Shown: positions 54,010 to 62,507 of the stretch, piece by piece | Layout of the letters: the number at the start of each line of letters is the position of its first letter | How positions within the stretch are numbered: position 1 is the first letter of the stretch | DNA from: Marinobacter salicampi | Lineage (GTDB): Bacteria > Pseudomonadota > Gammaproteobacteria > Pseudomonadales > Oleiphilaceae | Direction: 5' to 3' | NCBI RefSeq assembly: GCF_011074795.1 | Contig: NZ_JAAMPF010000008.1 | Span: 124,001-188,000 of the forward strand | DNA length: 64,000 nt | Made by a program: the position numbers and the translations under genes | The notes under the pieces: generated by a model | Told to the model about the DNA's origin: nothing | The model's input: only the letters and a program-made list of their open reading frames with translations | The model's database searches: none

Positions 54010-54056
54010 TATGATAAATCTCCAGATGTCAGTTGGGTGCTCAGCACTTTGCCTGA

Positions 54057-54071
54057 GCAAGGTGCAAGCCA
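54057..54071 (-). promoter_or_regulatory. Sigma54 promoter of the aap operon
   Basis: On the minus strand TGGCTTG-CACC-TTGC matches TGGCACG-N4-TTGC at 9 of 11 fixed positions, including GG and GC spaced by 10. The start would be near 54046, about 36 nt before the aapJ ATG. This implies control by nitrogen status or by a dedicated amino-acid sensor. Confidence 0.75.
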
Positions 54072-54158
54072 AGCCATTCAAGTCCCTGATTTTTATATTG
54101 ATATCTCGTGTCCTAAGAACAGAGGCGGTACTTGCGACACATTTTTACGGCCAATTGT

Positions 54159-54173
54159 GCGCCACAATAGTGC
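54159..54173 (-). promoter_or_regulatory. NtrC-like binding site upstream of aapJ
   Basis: GCACTATTGTGGCGC on the minus strand fits the NtrC consensus GCAC-N6-GGTGC with one change. It is centred about 120 bp upstream of the predicted start of the sigma54 promoter, the usual enhancer distance. A second strong copy was not found. Confidence 0.5.
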
Positions 54174-54564
54174 GAAAATACCCGCCGCCCAGCAAGGACG
54201 CATCACCTTGATCTAAGCGCTCTGAACCAAAAACCCAGGGATCACGGATAAGCGTAGTTCACAATGTCAGGAATGCCGAGAAGCTAATACCAAGGTCGAA
54301 TACCTGATGCCCAAGGCGACAGATTGAGAGCCGACCAGCGTCCGAAAAATGGCTCCTGAAATAGCTGTCATCTCTTTTGCACCGGGAAGCGTATGAGGAA
54401 TGCCCGGAGCGGCTGCATTTCACCTTTTTCAGGGGAGCAGGGGTGCCAGCCAGGAACAGCCGCCCTTTTGAAGAATGGGAAATAAGTGCCCGGATCTGTA
54501 ACCTTTTGAGAATCGGGGTGTCCAGCAGGTAAGCAAAACATACAACCCAGCACGGATCGGGATC
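54174..54564. other. Unassigned sequence upstream of the VTT-flavoprotein gene
   Basis: About 390 bp with no convincing gene, part of the 555-bp gap between aapJ and the fusion gene. A minus-strand open frame at 54259-54672 has no ribosome binding site and runs antisense into the fusion gene. No strong hairpin with a T run is visible. The promoter of the fusion gene should lie here. Confidence 0.4.
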
Positions 54565-56757
54565 ATGAATCGCAAAAAACTGACCATTGTTGTCGTAATC
54601 GCTGCCCTGGTAGCCGTATTTATCGGATTTGACGGGCACCAGCTCCTGACTCTGGAGAACCTGCAACGACACCAGGCAGGTATTGAGCAGTGGATTTCGG
54701 AGAATATGGTCACCGCCCTGGCGGGCTTTATCGGCACCTATATCCTGGTAACCGCGCTCTCACTGCCCGGGGCCACCATCATGACCCTGGCGGCCGGTGC
54801 CTTCTTTGGCAATCTGACGGGTCTGCTGGCGGCCTCTGTGGCTTCTACCATAGGCGCCTCGCTGGCCTTCCTGGTGGCTCGGTTTCTGCTGCGGGACACG
54901 CTCAGAAAGCGTTACGCCCAGACAGTGGCGAGAATAGACAAAGGCGTAGCGAAAGATGGGGCCTTTTACCTGGCCACTCTTCGTCTGGTGCCGATCTTTC
55001 CGTTTTTTCTGATCAACCTGGCCATGGGCCTGACCGGCATGAAACTTCGCACCTATGCTCTGGTGAGCTGGCTGGCCATGATTCCAGGCACTTTCGTCTA
55101 CGTCAATGCGGGCACCCAGCTGGCTCAGATCCAGTCGGTGGGCGATGTGGTTTCTGCCGAAGTGCTGTTGTCCTTTGCCCTGCTGGGTCTCTTTCCCCTG
55201 ATTGCCAAGGCGGTCATCGGGTTGATCCAGCGTCGCCGGCTTTACAGTCGCTTCGAAAAGCCCAAAAGCTTTGATTACAACCTGCTGGTGATAGGCGGCG
55301 GGTCGGCGGGACTGGTGTCGGCCTACATTGCGGCAGCGGTCAAGGCCAAGGTGGTGCTGATCGAACGGGACAAAATGGGCGGCGACTGTCTCAATACTGG
55401 CTGTGTGCCCTCCAAGGCGATCATCCAGAGCGCCAGGGTGGCGGACACCATGCGTAACGCTGATCGGTATGGTCTCGAATCCGTGCCGGTGAAAGGCTCC
55501 TTCCGCACCATAATGGACCGGGTCAAGCGGGTGATTGCGGAGGTAGAGCCCCACGATTCTCCCGAGCGCTATCGTAAGCTGGGTGTTGACTGTATTGCCG
55601 GCGAGGCCAGCTTTGTTTCCCCCTGGGAGGTGGACGTGGTTCACAACGATGGCCGCCGCGAACGCCTCTCGGCCCGCAGTATTGTCATTGCGACCGGCGG
55701 CAAGCCGGCATTGCCTCCCATCCCCGGCCTGTCTGATATGGCGCCGCTGACTTCCGAAAACCTCTGGCAATTGCAGGACCAGCCCCAGCGGCTGCTTGTG
55801 CTGGGCGGCGGTCCCATCGGCAGTGAACTCAGCCAGGCGTTTGCCCGGCTGGGCAGCAAGGTCACCCAGGTGGAAATGGGTGACCGTCTGCTGAGCAAGG
55901 AAGACCCGGATGTGTCCGAGCTTGTGCTCAAACACTTCCGGGACGATGGCATTGAGGTTCTGCTGAACCACAAGGCCGCAGAGTTTGTTGAAGAAGAGGG
56001 CGAGCGGGTAGCCTACTGTGAGCATGAGGGCGAGCGGGTGCGTATACCTTTTGACCGGGTGCTGGTGGCCCTGGGCCGTGCCGCCAACACCGCGACCCTT
56101 AATCTGGCGGCGCTGGGGATCGAGCCTGATGACAACGGCACCGTTCCCACCGGGGATGACCTCAGTGTGGTCTACCCCAACATCTTTGCCTGTGGTGATG
56201 TGGCCGGACCTTTCCAGTTTACCCATATGGCGGCACATCAGGCCTGGTACGCAGCGGTCAACGGCCTGTTCGGTAGCTTCAAACGCTTCCACGTGGATTA
56301 CCGTGTCACGCCGTGGATCACTTTCACCTCACCGGAAGTTGCCCGGGTAGGTCTCAGCGAAGAAGAGGCAAAAGCCCGGAATATCGACGTTGAAGTGACC
56401 CGATATGATCTGGGCGACCTGGACCGGGCGATCGCCGAGAGTCGTGCCGGAGGGTTTATCAAGGTCCTGACCCGACCCGGGAAGGACAAGATATTGGGGG
56501 CCGTTGTTGCCGGTCCACAGGCCGGCGAGATTCTGGCTGAATTCACACTGGCGATGAAACACGGCCTGGGGCTTAACAAGATTCTCGGGACTATCCATCC
56601 ATACCCGAGCTGGAACGAAGCCGCGAAATTCGCCGCCGGTGAATGGAAGCGCGCCAATGCTCCCCAGGGCGTGCTCGGTTTGCTTGAAAAGCTGCATGAC
56701 TGGCGTCGGGGCAAGTCGGATGCCGGTACTGGGTCGCCCGCGCGTGGCCACTCCTGA
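54565..56757 (+). CDS. Fusion of a DedA/TVP38 (VTT) membrane domain with a pyridine nucleotide-disulfide oxidoreductase
   Basis: 730 residues. Residues 1-225 form a VTT/TVP38-TMEM64 domain with about six membrane helices, including the GATIMTLAAGAFFG and RLVPIFPFFLINLAMG re-entrant motifs. From about 236 a class I flavoprotein disulfide reductase begins: FAD site VIGGGSAG, redox pair Cys275/Cys280 (GGDCLNTGCVPSK), NAD(P) site LGGGPIGSELSQ, FACGDVAG and a dimerisation domain. The place of the catalytic His of dihydrolipoamide dehydrogenase is a Tyr (HPYPSWNE), as in mercuric reductase, but the MerA C-terminal cysteine pair and N-terminal HMA domain are absent. The reaction is unknown. The radical SAM gene follows 109 bp downstream. 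Confidence 0.88.
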   Translation: MNRKKLTIVVVIAALVAVFIGFDGHQLLTLENLQRHQAGIEQWISENMVTALAGFIGTYILVTALSLPGATIMTLAAGAFFGNLTGLLAASVASTIGASLAFLVARFLLRDTLRKRYAQTVARIDKGVAKDGAFYLATLRLVPIFPFFLINLAMGLTGMKLRTYALVSWLAMIPGTFVYVNAGTQLAQIQSVGDVVSAEVLLSFALLGLFPLIAKAVIGLIQRRRLYSRFEKPKSFDYNLLVIGGGSAGLVSAYIAAAVKAKVVLIERDKMGGDCLNTGCVPSKAIIQSARVADTMRNADRYGLESVPVKGSFRTIMDRVKRVIAEVEPHDSPERYRKLGVDCIAGEASFVSPWEVDVVHNDGRRERLSARSIVIATGGKPALPPIPGLSDMAPLTSENLWQLQDQPQRLLVLGGGPIGSELSQAFARLGSKVTQVEMGDRLLSKEDPDVSELVLKHFRDDGIEVLLNHKAAEFVEEEGERVAYCEHEGERVRIPFDRVLVALGRAANTATLNLAALGIEPDDNGTVPTGDDLSVVYPNIFACGDVAGPFQFTHMAAHQAWYAAVNGLFGSFKRFHVDYRVTPWITFTSPEVARVGLSEEEAKARNIDVEVTRYDLGDLDRAIAESRAGGFIKVLTRPGKDKILGAVVAGPQAGEILAEFTLAMKHGLGLNKILGTIHPYPSWNEAAKFAAGEWKRANAPQGVLGLLEKLHDWRRGKSDAGTGSPARGHS

Positions 56758-56866
56758 CGCTGGGACACACTGGCGAATGTCGGTGGTGCCGACAGGCTGA
56801 TTTCGGGTCCCGGGGCCAGGTTTGGCCTCGAACCACGTTTTGAACAGATAGAGCTACGGAGAAATT

Positions 56867-57868
56867 ATGGTTTTTGAAGCGGCGAACCGCGCTAGCGCAG
56901 ACTCAGAAGCGGTCAGTAAATCCACATTACGCCGTATTTCTGCAGTCGAACTGGTGGCTCCAAGGGCGGCCGATAGCTGGACTCATACCCGGGCGGGCGA
57001 GCCACGTGGCTACATTGATGCAGACCGGCTCCAGGAACTCTGGATCCATACGGGTACGGCCTGCAATCTGGCCTGCCCGTTCTGTCTGGAAGGGTCCCAC
57101 CCCGGTGACGGGCGAATTCCCGGCATGAAGCTCTCCGATGTGAAACCCTTTATCCACGAGGCGCTGGACATGGGGGTTGCCCAGTTCTCGTTTACAGGGG
57201 GCGAGCCCTTTGTAATCCGGGATTTTGTCAACATTCTGGATTATACCAGCCAGCACAGGCCCTGTTTCGTGTTGACCAACGCCACCGACCCTTTGCTCAA
57301 GCGCAAGCGGCAGGTCCTGCCCTTGCTCGACAACCCCTACCCGATTCACTTCCGGGTGAGTCTGGACTTCCCGGATCAGGCCCGCCATGACAAAGACCGG
57401 GGAGACGGCAGTTTTGCCAAGGCGCTGGAAGGTATCCGCTGGCTACACCAGCAGGGCTTCAAGGTGTCCATTGCCCGCCAGACCGACAGTGATGAAGTGC
57501 CGGCCGAGGTAGAAGCCTCTTTTGGTGCCATCTTCCGCGATTGGGGGATTCCTGAAGACCTGGCGTTCACCGCCTTTCCCGATCTGGGCGCGCCCGGGTC
57601 CGAAGATGGCAGCCCCGAGATCACAGAAAACTGCATGGACAAGTATCCGACCAAAGAGGCGCGGGCCCATTTCATGTGCACCTACACCCGCATGCTGGTG
57701 AAAAAGAACGATCAGGTTCGGGTCTACGCCTGCACGCTGGTGGATGACGATCCGGAATATGACCTTGGGGGTACCCTGCGGGAAAGCATGGAGGAGCGCG
57801 TTATGCTGCGACACCATCGTTGTTTCTCGTGCTACCGCTTTGGTGCCAGCTGCTCGGCACCTGCGTGA
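56867..57868 (+). CDS. Radical SAM protein with SPASM-like C-terminal cysteines, function unknown
   Basis: 333 residues. The radical SAM cluster motif is CNLACPFC (Cys66, Cys70, Cys73) and GGEP is at 111-114. The C-terminal part has five further cysteines: Cys271, Cys289, Cys319, Cys322 and Cys329, the last three spaced as C-X2-C-X6-C, which suggests one auxiliary iron-sulfur cluster of SPASM or twitch type. No small precursor peptide gene is seen in the flanking gaps. The ATG has ACGGAG upstream. It is followed 81 bp later by a sodium symporter gene, then a phosphoesterase-like gene. The substrate cannot be assigned; peptide or small-molecule modification are both possible. Confidence 0.85.
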   Translation: MVFEAANRASADSEAVSKSTLRRISAVELVAPRAADSWTHTRAGEPRGYIDADRLQELWIHTGTACNLACPFCLEGSHPGDGRIPGMKLSDVKPFIHEALDMGVAQFSFTGGEPFVIRDFVNILDYTSQHRPCFVLTNATDPLLKRKRQVLPLLDNPYPIHFRVSLDFPDQARHDKDRGDGSFAKALEGIRWLHQQGFKVSIARQTDSDEVPAEVEASFGAIFRDWGIPEDLAFTAFPDLGAPGSEDGSPEITENCMDKYPTKEARAHFMCTYTRMLVKKNDQVRVYACTLVDDDPEYDLGGTLRESMEERVMLRHHRCFSCYRFGASCSAPA

Positions 57869-57949
57869 ACGACGGCAGCTGACTTGGGGCGCCCGACGGG
57901 GCGCAGCATCTTGCGGCAGTGGCGCCGCGGTTGAAATGGAGAAGGCACA

Positions 57950-59353
57950 ATGGCATTCACTGAAGCCACCCTGTTCTGGGGCTTCCTTGTGGTCTATGGC
58001 ATCGTTATGTATGCCCTGTCACCGCGCAGTAAAAATGCGGCGTCTTTCTATCGTGGAGCGGATGACAAAGGTAACCCGGTTGGTCAGTGGTCACTTACAG
58101 CCAGCATTTTCATCTCGTGGATTTTCGCCAAGTCGGTCACCAACGCCGCCAACCTTGGCGCCAGCTACGGTGTAGTGGGCGGACTTGCCTATGCCACCTA
58201 CTGGCTTTCAATCCCTGTGGCCGGTTACATCATTTACCTGATCCGCATCCAGACGGGCGCTACCAGTCTCCAGCAGTTCCTGACCTCACGGTTTGGCCGG
58301 CTCGCCTCCCTGAGCTTTGCCGCCGCCATCCTGATTCGGCTTTACAATGAAGTCTGGAGCAATACCGCTGTGGTTGGCGGCTACTTCGGGCTGCCCGGGC
58401 AGTGGCAATACTACACCGCGGCCATGGTGTTCACTGCCTTTACCCTGGCCTACAGCCTCAAAGGGGGGCTGCGCAGCTCCATCTTCACGGATGTGATACA
58501 GGCTGTGGTGTTCGTGTTTTTTGTCGGGGCCGTCCTGTTTCTCATCGTCCCGGCCAACGACGCAGGCTCACTGTTTGCCAGCGGTGAATTCAGGCTGGAT
58601 GCCGGCGCCGACCTCCTGCTGGTGGCCGGGCTGCAAATTTTCAGCTACCCGTTCCACGATCCGGTGCTGACCGACCGGGGCTTCGTAAACCGCGAAAAGA
58701 CCATGCTGAAGAGCTTCGTGGTTGCGGGCCTGCTGGGCTTTGTGGCGGTGTTCATCTTCAGCCTGGTGGGGGTTCATGCCCAGCTCAACGACATTGCCGT
58801 CAGTGGCAACGCCCCGGCGGCAGTGGGTCAGTCCCTGGGCCTGGCGGCGCTGTTCTTCATGAGCGTGGTCATGATGACCTCCGCTGGCTCAACCCTGGAT
58901 TCCACCTTCAGCTCACTGTCGAAATCCCTTGCCGTGGACCTGCCTCAGCTGGTCCGACGCACGGCAAACCGGCTGCCCAGTGTCCGGTTCGGGGCCCTGG
59001 TAATGGTGGCCTTTGCCATCCTTGGGAACCTGCCCATGTTCGCCGGCACCGATATTCTCAAGGCCACGACCATATCAGGAACCATGGTGATGGGGCTGGC
59101 ACCGGTGTTCCTTTTCTACGGGTTTACCCAGTGGTCGCCCTGGAGCTTCCGCCTGAGTTTCTGGACCGGCATCGGGTTGGGCCTGTTGCTCGCGGTGGGG
59201 CTTATCCCACAGAGCTGGGCCATCGGGTCGGGGGCTTACGGCACCCTACTGGGCGTCAATGCCTATGGCTTCCTTATCTGTTCCGCGGGCTTTCTGCTGC
59301 CTCTGGTGCTACGCCGGCTCACCGGCCGCACCGCTGCCGCAGGGCAGGTGTGA
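57950..59353 (+). CDS. Sodium:solute symporter (SSS family) of the radical SAM cluster
   Basis: 467 residues with 12-13 membrane helices. The SSSF core is visible: SFYRGADDKGNPVGQWSLTA, SLKGGLRSSIFTDVIQ (about 163-178), and SAGSTLDSTFSSLSKSL (about 305-321) with the Ser/Thr residues of the sodium site. The HDPVLTDRGFVNREK loop is unusual for proline carriers. It starts 81 bp after the radical SAM stop with GGAG upstream, and its stop is 8 bp before the phosphoesterase-like gene. The transported compound may be the substrate or product of the cluster; this is inference. Confidence 0.88.
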   Translation: MAFTEATLFWGFLVVYGIVMYALSPRSKNAASFYRGADDKGNPVGQWSLTASIFISWIFAKSVTNAANLGASYGVVGGLAYATYWLSIPVAGYIIYLIRIQTGATSLQQFLTSRFGRLASLSFAAAILIRLYNEVWSNTAVVGGYFGLPGQWQYYTAAMVFTAFTLAYSLKGGLRSSIFTDVIQAVVFVFFVGAVLFLIVPANDAGSLFASGEFRLDAGADLLLVAGLQIFSYPFHDPVLTDRGFVNREKTMLKSFVVAGLLGFVAVFIFSLVGVHAQLNDIAVSGNAPAAVGQSLGLAALFFMSVVMMTSAGSTLDSTFSSLSKSLAVDLPQLVRRTANRLPSVRFGALVMVAFAILGNLPMFAGTDILKATTISGTMVMGLAPVFLFYGFTQWSPWSFRLSFWTGIGLGLLLAVGLIPQSWAIGSGAYGTLLGVNAYGFLICSAGFLLPLVLRRLTGRTAAAGQV

Positions 59354-59361
59354 GGTCCGCG

Positions 59362-60321
59362 ATGAACAACGGTGCCGGCGAGGAAGGCCGCAGTTGCCCC
59401 CTGCATTACCGCTACCGGCCCGAGTCTTTACTCGACAGGCTGGAGCACTGGCCGGAGGACGTGATCTATGTGGTGGGCGGACTCTATGGTAATCCTTTCG
59501 CGTTGGGCGAAGTGGAGGCCATGGCGGCGCAGGAGCGGGCGGCGGGCTTGCGGGTCAGGCTGCTGTTCAATGGGGACTTCAACTGGTTCAACGCGGATGG
59601 GGACCTGTTCGAGTCGATCAACCATCGGGTGCTACGACACGACGCCATGCTCGGCAATGTTGAGTATGAATTGGCCAACCCTGCCCCGGGCGCCGGCTGT
59701 GGCTGTGCCTATCCGGACTTTGTCGACGACCAGGTGGTGGCGAGATCGAACCGCATCATGATGCGACTGCAGGAAGTGGCCCAGACCCGGTCGGGCGTGA
59801 GGGCAAGCCTGTCAGGTCTGGCACGCTGGCGCAGTATGATATTTGGTGGCCTAAAGGTTTTGGTTCTGCATGGCGATCCCGAATCCCTGGCCGGCTGGGG
59901 TCTTTCCCGTGACACACTGAGCGGGTCAGGCAGCGACCGGCTGACCGATTGGTTCCGCCGCACGGATGCCGACCTTATTCTCTGCTCACATACCTGCCAG
60001 CCACTGCTCTGGACCGGAGAGGTAGGCGGTCGCCCCCGATGCGTGCTCAATAATGGCTCCGCAGGGATGGCGAACCTGAAAGCCGACACCCGCGGGCTGA
60101 TCATCCGGATGAGCGTCCATGCGTCGCCTCTCGGTTCAGTAGCGACAACCTCGGTTTCAGGGTTAGAGTTAAGTCTTGAGGCTGTGGCCTATGACCATGA
60201 AGCCTGGGTGGCGCTGTTCGATGAGCTCTGGCCTGGGGGCTCGGACGCTTCTGTGTCGTACCGGCAGCGCATCACCGAAGGCGGCACGCTGGCGCCTTCC
60301 CAGATTTATCTGAGCCAGTAG
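59362..60321 (+). CDS. Calcineurin-like phosphoesterase-fold protein with altered metal ligands
   Basis: 319 residues from the ATG at 59362, with GAGG just upstream. The order of segments follows YfcE/ApaH-like metallophosphoesterases, but motif I reads VGGLYGN where DxHGN is normal, so both the Asp and His are lost. Motif II GDFN keeps its Asp. Motif III is GNVE in place of GNHE. LHGDP keeps a His, the GHxH motif is SHTC, and the closing segment is NNGSAGMAN. The enzyme may use a changed metal site or be inactive. A GCGCAYPDF cysteine pair lies near residue 112. It is tightly linked to the symporter gene. Confidence 0.75.
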   Translation: MNNGAGEEGRSCPLHYRYRPESLLDRLEHWPEDVIYVVGGLYGNPFALGEVEAMAAQERAAGLRVRLLFNGDFNWFNADGDLFESINHRVLRHDAMLGNVEYELANPAPGAGCGCAYPDFVDDQVVARSNRIMMRLQEVAQTRSGVRASLSGLARWRSMIFGGLKVLVLHGDPESLAGWGLSRDTLSGSGSDRLTDWFRRTDADLILCSHTCQPLLWTGEVGGRPRCVLNNGSAGMANLKADTRGLIIRMSVHASPLGSVATTSVSGLELSLEAVAYDHEAWVALFDELWPGGSDASVSYRQRITEGGTLAPSQIYLSQ

Positions 60322-60392
60322 CCCGGGGCTTGATCCAGGTCAGTCGGATTCGACAAACGCCGTGCCAGTATGGTCGCTGATCAGGGACCAGG

Positions 60393-60420
60393 TTGATTTT
60401 TATTTTGTGGTCTATATAAT
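60393..60420 (+). promoter_or_regulatory. Sigma70-type promoter of ectA
   Basis: TTGATT (60393-60398), 16-bp spacer, TATAAT (60415-60420), in an AT-rich stretch 36 bp before the ectA ATG; AAGGTGA follows as ribosome binding site. Osmotic induction of ect promoters in related bacteria fits, but no osmo-specific element can be named. Confidence 0.65.
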
Positions 60421-60455
60421 TTAACCCTAACTTTTTAAGGTGAATTGATCACAAC

Positions 60456-60968
60456 ATGACAGAGAAAAGTTCGGAAACCACGGCCATCGCTTTGCGCAAA
60501 CCGAACAAGGATGATGGCTACAGGCTCCACCAGCTGGTGGCAGAGTGTCCTCCCCTGGACCCTAATTCGATCTACTGCAATCTATTACAATGCAGCCATT
60601 TTGCCGAAACCGGCGTGGCTGCGGAAAAAGAAGGCGACCTGGTCGGCTTTATTTCCGGTTATATTCCCCCCATGCAGCCCGATACCGTATTTGTCTGGCA
60701 GGTCGCCGTTCACGAGAAAGGTCGTGGGCAGGGTCTGGCCAAGAAAATGCTGAAAGAGATTGTGGCCCGTGATGCCTGTAAAAACGTCACTCACATGGAA
60801 ACCACTATTACGGAAGACAATGAAGCCTCGTGGGCGCTGTTCCGTTCCTTTGCCCGGGATATGGGCGCGGAAGTGACCTACCACGAGCACTTCGAGAAAG
60901 AGACCCACTTCGGTGGTCAACACGATTCGGAATTCCTTCTACGAATCGGTCCTTTCACGAAGCCTTAG
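60456..60968 (+). CDS. ectA: L-2,4-diaminobutyrate N-gamma-acetyltransferase EctA
   Basis: 170 residues, a GNAT-fold enzyme. DGYRLHQLVAECPPLDPNS, NSIYCNLLQCSHF and the acetyl-CoA loop EKGRGQGLAKKML (about 88-100) are classical for EctA, as is the TITEDNEASWALFRSFA segment. It acetylates diaminobutyrate with acetyl-CoA, the second step of ectoine synthesis. It opens the ect cluster behind its own promoter. A 147-bp gap with a hairpin separates it from ectB. Confidence 0.95.
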   Translation: MTEKSSETTAIALRKPNKDDGYRLHQLVAECPPLDPNSIYCNLLQCSHFAETGVAAEKEGDLVGFISGYIPPMQPDTVFVWQVAVHEKGRGQGLAKKMLKEIVARDACKNVTHMETTITEDNEASWALFRSFARDMGAEVTYHEHFEKETHFGGQHDSEFLLRIGPFTKP

Positions 60969-61064
60969 TGCACTGTAGCCATTGATGACCCGCTACTGAG
61001 CGCAGTCACACAGCCTGCAGGCTCTTGAGGAACGCCTGCGCCCGGCTTTAAAACGCGCGGTGAC

Positions 61065-61087
61065 CGGGCCGCGACCGCACCGGCCCG
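61065..61087 (+). other. Stem-loop between ectA and ectB
   Basis: CGGGCCG (61065-61071) and CGGCCCG (61081-61087) form a 7-bp stem with a 9-nt loop, in an unusually GC-rich part of the intergenic gap. No T run follows. It may tune ectA-ectB mRNA ratio. Confidence 0.4.
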
Positions 61088-61133
61088 ATCTCCCCGCAGT
61101 TACCTCGAACCTTACATGCTAAGAGGCAGGACA

Positions 61134-62405
61134 ATGGAACTTTTGAAAGCAGTTGAATCCCAGGTACGCGTCTATTCACGGGCTTTCCCGATGATATTCA
61201 ACCGCGCCAAGAACGCGCACCTGTATAGTAAGGACGGTAAGGAATACCTGGATTTCCTGGCCGGCGCCGGCTCACTGAATTACGGTCACAACAACGACAT
61301 TCTCAAGAAAGCACTGATCGAGTACATCGAAAACGACGGCATAAGCCAGGGGCTCGACCTGTGGACTACGGCCAAACAGGACTTCATCAAGAGCTACCAG
61401 GCCCATATTCTCAAACCCCGGGGTCTTGACTACAAGATGCAGTTCACCGGACCGACCGGCACCAACTGTGTGGAAGCGGCACTCAAGCTGGCACGCAAGG
61501 TTAAAGGGCGTGACGGTATCATCTCATTTACCAATGGCTTCCATGGCGTTTCCCTGGGAGCCGTGGCCGCAACCGGTAACAAGAATCATCGTGGCGGTGC
61601 CGGTGTTCCCCTGAGCAGTGTCGAGTTCATGCCCTACTGTGGCTACTACGGCAAAGACATCGATACCGTAAAGATGATGGACAAGCTGCTGAGCGACAAT
61701 TCCTCAGGGACCGACCTGCCTGCGGCTGTCATCGTGGAAGCGGTCCAGGGTGAGGGCGGATTGAACGCTGCCAGCGTCACCTGGTTGAAGGACCTTGAGA
61801 AGTTGTGCCGCAAGCACGACATTCTTCTGATACTGGACGATATTCAGGCTGGTAATGGGCGCACCGGCGAGTTCTTCAGTTTCGAGGCGGCCGGCATTGT
61901 CCCGGATATTGTCACCGTGTCGAAATCATTGAGCGGTTATGGTCTGCCCATGGCCCTGGTACTGCTGAAACCGGAGCTGGATATCTGGAACCCTGGTGAG
62001 CATAACGGCACCTTCCGTGGCAACAACATGGCCTTCATTACCGCCCGCGCCGCCATTGAAACCTATTGGACGGACGACAAGTTTGCCAATGAGGTCAAGG
62101 CCAAGAGCGAGATTCTGGCCAAGCGTCTCCAGGGCATCTGCGATCAGTTCGGCCCCATGGAATTCGCCCTGAAAGGTCGAGGCATGATGCGGGGAATCGC
62201 CTGCAGTAGCGGCGAGCTGGCGGACCGGATCACAACCAGAGCGTTCGAGAAAGGCCTGATCATTGAGACCGCTGGCCCCGACGATGAAGTGGTCAAATGC
62301 CTGATGCCACTGACCATCAGTGAGGCTGACCTCAATAAAGGGCTGGACTTGCTGACCGAAAGCGTTAGTGAAATCATGGAAGAAGATTTAAGCAAGGCAT
62401 CCTGA
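61134..62405 (+). CDS. ectB: Diaminobutyrate-2-oxoglutarate transaminase EctB
   Basis: 423 residues from the ATG at 61134; AGGCAGGAC stands before it, and an ATG at 61116 would add six residues without a site. It is a class III PLP aminotransferase with the EctB start [44 protein letters not shown], the Asp of ILDDIQAG and the PLP Lys in [10 protein letters not shown]. It transfers the amino group of glutamate to aspartate semialdehyde to give diaminobutyrate. The expected next gene, ectC, is missing. Confidence 0.95.
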   Translation: MELLKAVESQVRVYSRAFPMIFNRAKNAHLYSKDGKEYLDFLAGAGSLNYGHNNDILKKALIEYIENDGISQGLDLWTTAKQDFIKSYQAHILKPRGLDYKMQFTGPTGTNCVEAALKLARKVKGRDGIISFTNGFHGVSLGAVAATGNKNHRGGAGVPLSSVEFMPYCGYYGKDIDTVKMMDKLLSDNSSGTDLPAAVIVEAVQGEGGLNAASVTWLKDLEKLCRKHDILLILDDIQAGNGRTGEFFSFEAAGIVPDIVTVSKSLSGYGLPMALVLLKPELDIWNPGEHNGTFRGNNMAFITARAAIETYWTDDKFANEVKAKSEILAKRLQGICDQFGPMEFALKGRGMMRGIACSSGELADRITTRAFEKGLIIETAGPDDEVVKCLMPLTISEADLNKGLDLLTESVSEIMEEDLSKAS

Positions 62406-62433
62406 ATTTGCCTGCTGGAGAGGTAGTGGCCCA

Positions 62434-62478
62434 GCCGGGAAGCCCACAACGGGCGCCTCTTCAATGCTTTTTCCCGGC
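62434..62478 (+). other. Nested inverted repeats between ectB and ask
   Basis: GCCGGGAA (62434-62441) pairs with TTCCCGGC (62471-62478), and a small GCCC/GGGC hairpin lies inside at about 62442-62454. The 102-bp gap contains no trace of an ectC reading frame. Confidence 0.45.
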
Positions 62479-62507
62479 GCTAAATTCATGCGACCGAAGA
62501 CAAGCTT

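Noticed and set aside
52834..54216. A 460-codon plus-strand frame opposite aapJ
   Set aside because: aapJ on the minus strand has a signal peptide, full-length family similarity and operon context; the plus-strand frame has none of these.
54760..56292. A 510-codon minus-strand open frame inside the VTT-flavoprotein gene
   Set aside because: It is antisense to a gene with intact FAD, NAD and redox motifs and its composition is that of a shadow frame (rich in His, Gln and Gly).
62406..62507. A decayed ectC between ectB and ask
   Set aside because: The gap is only 102 bp, and I could not recognise any EctC sequence in it.
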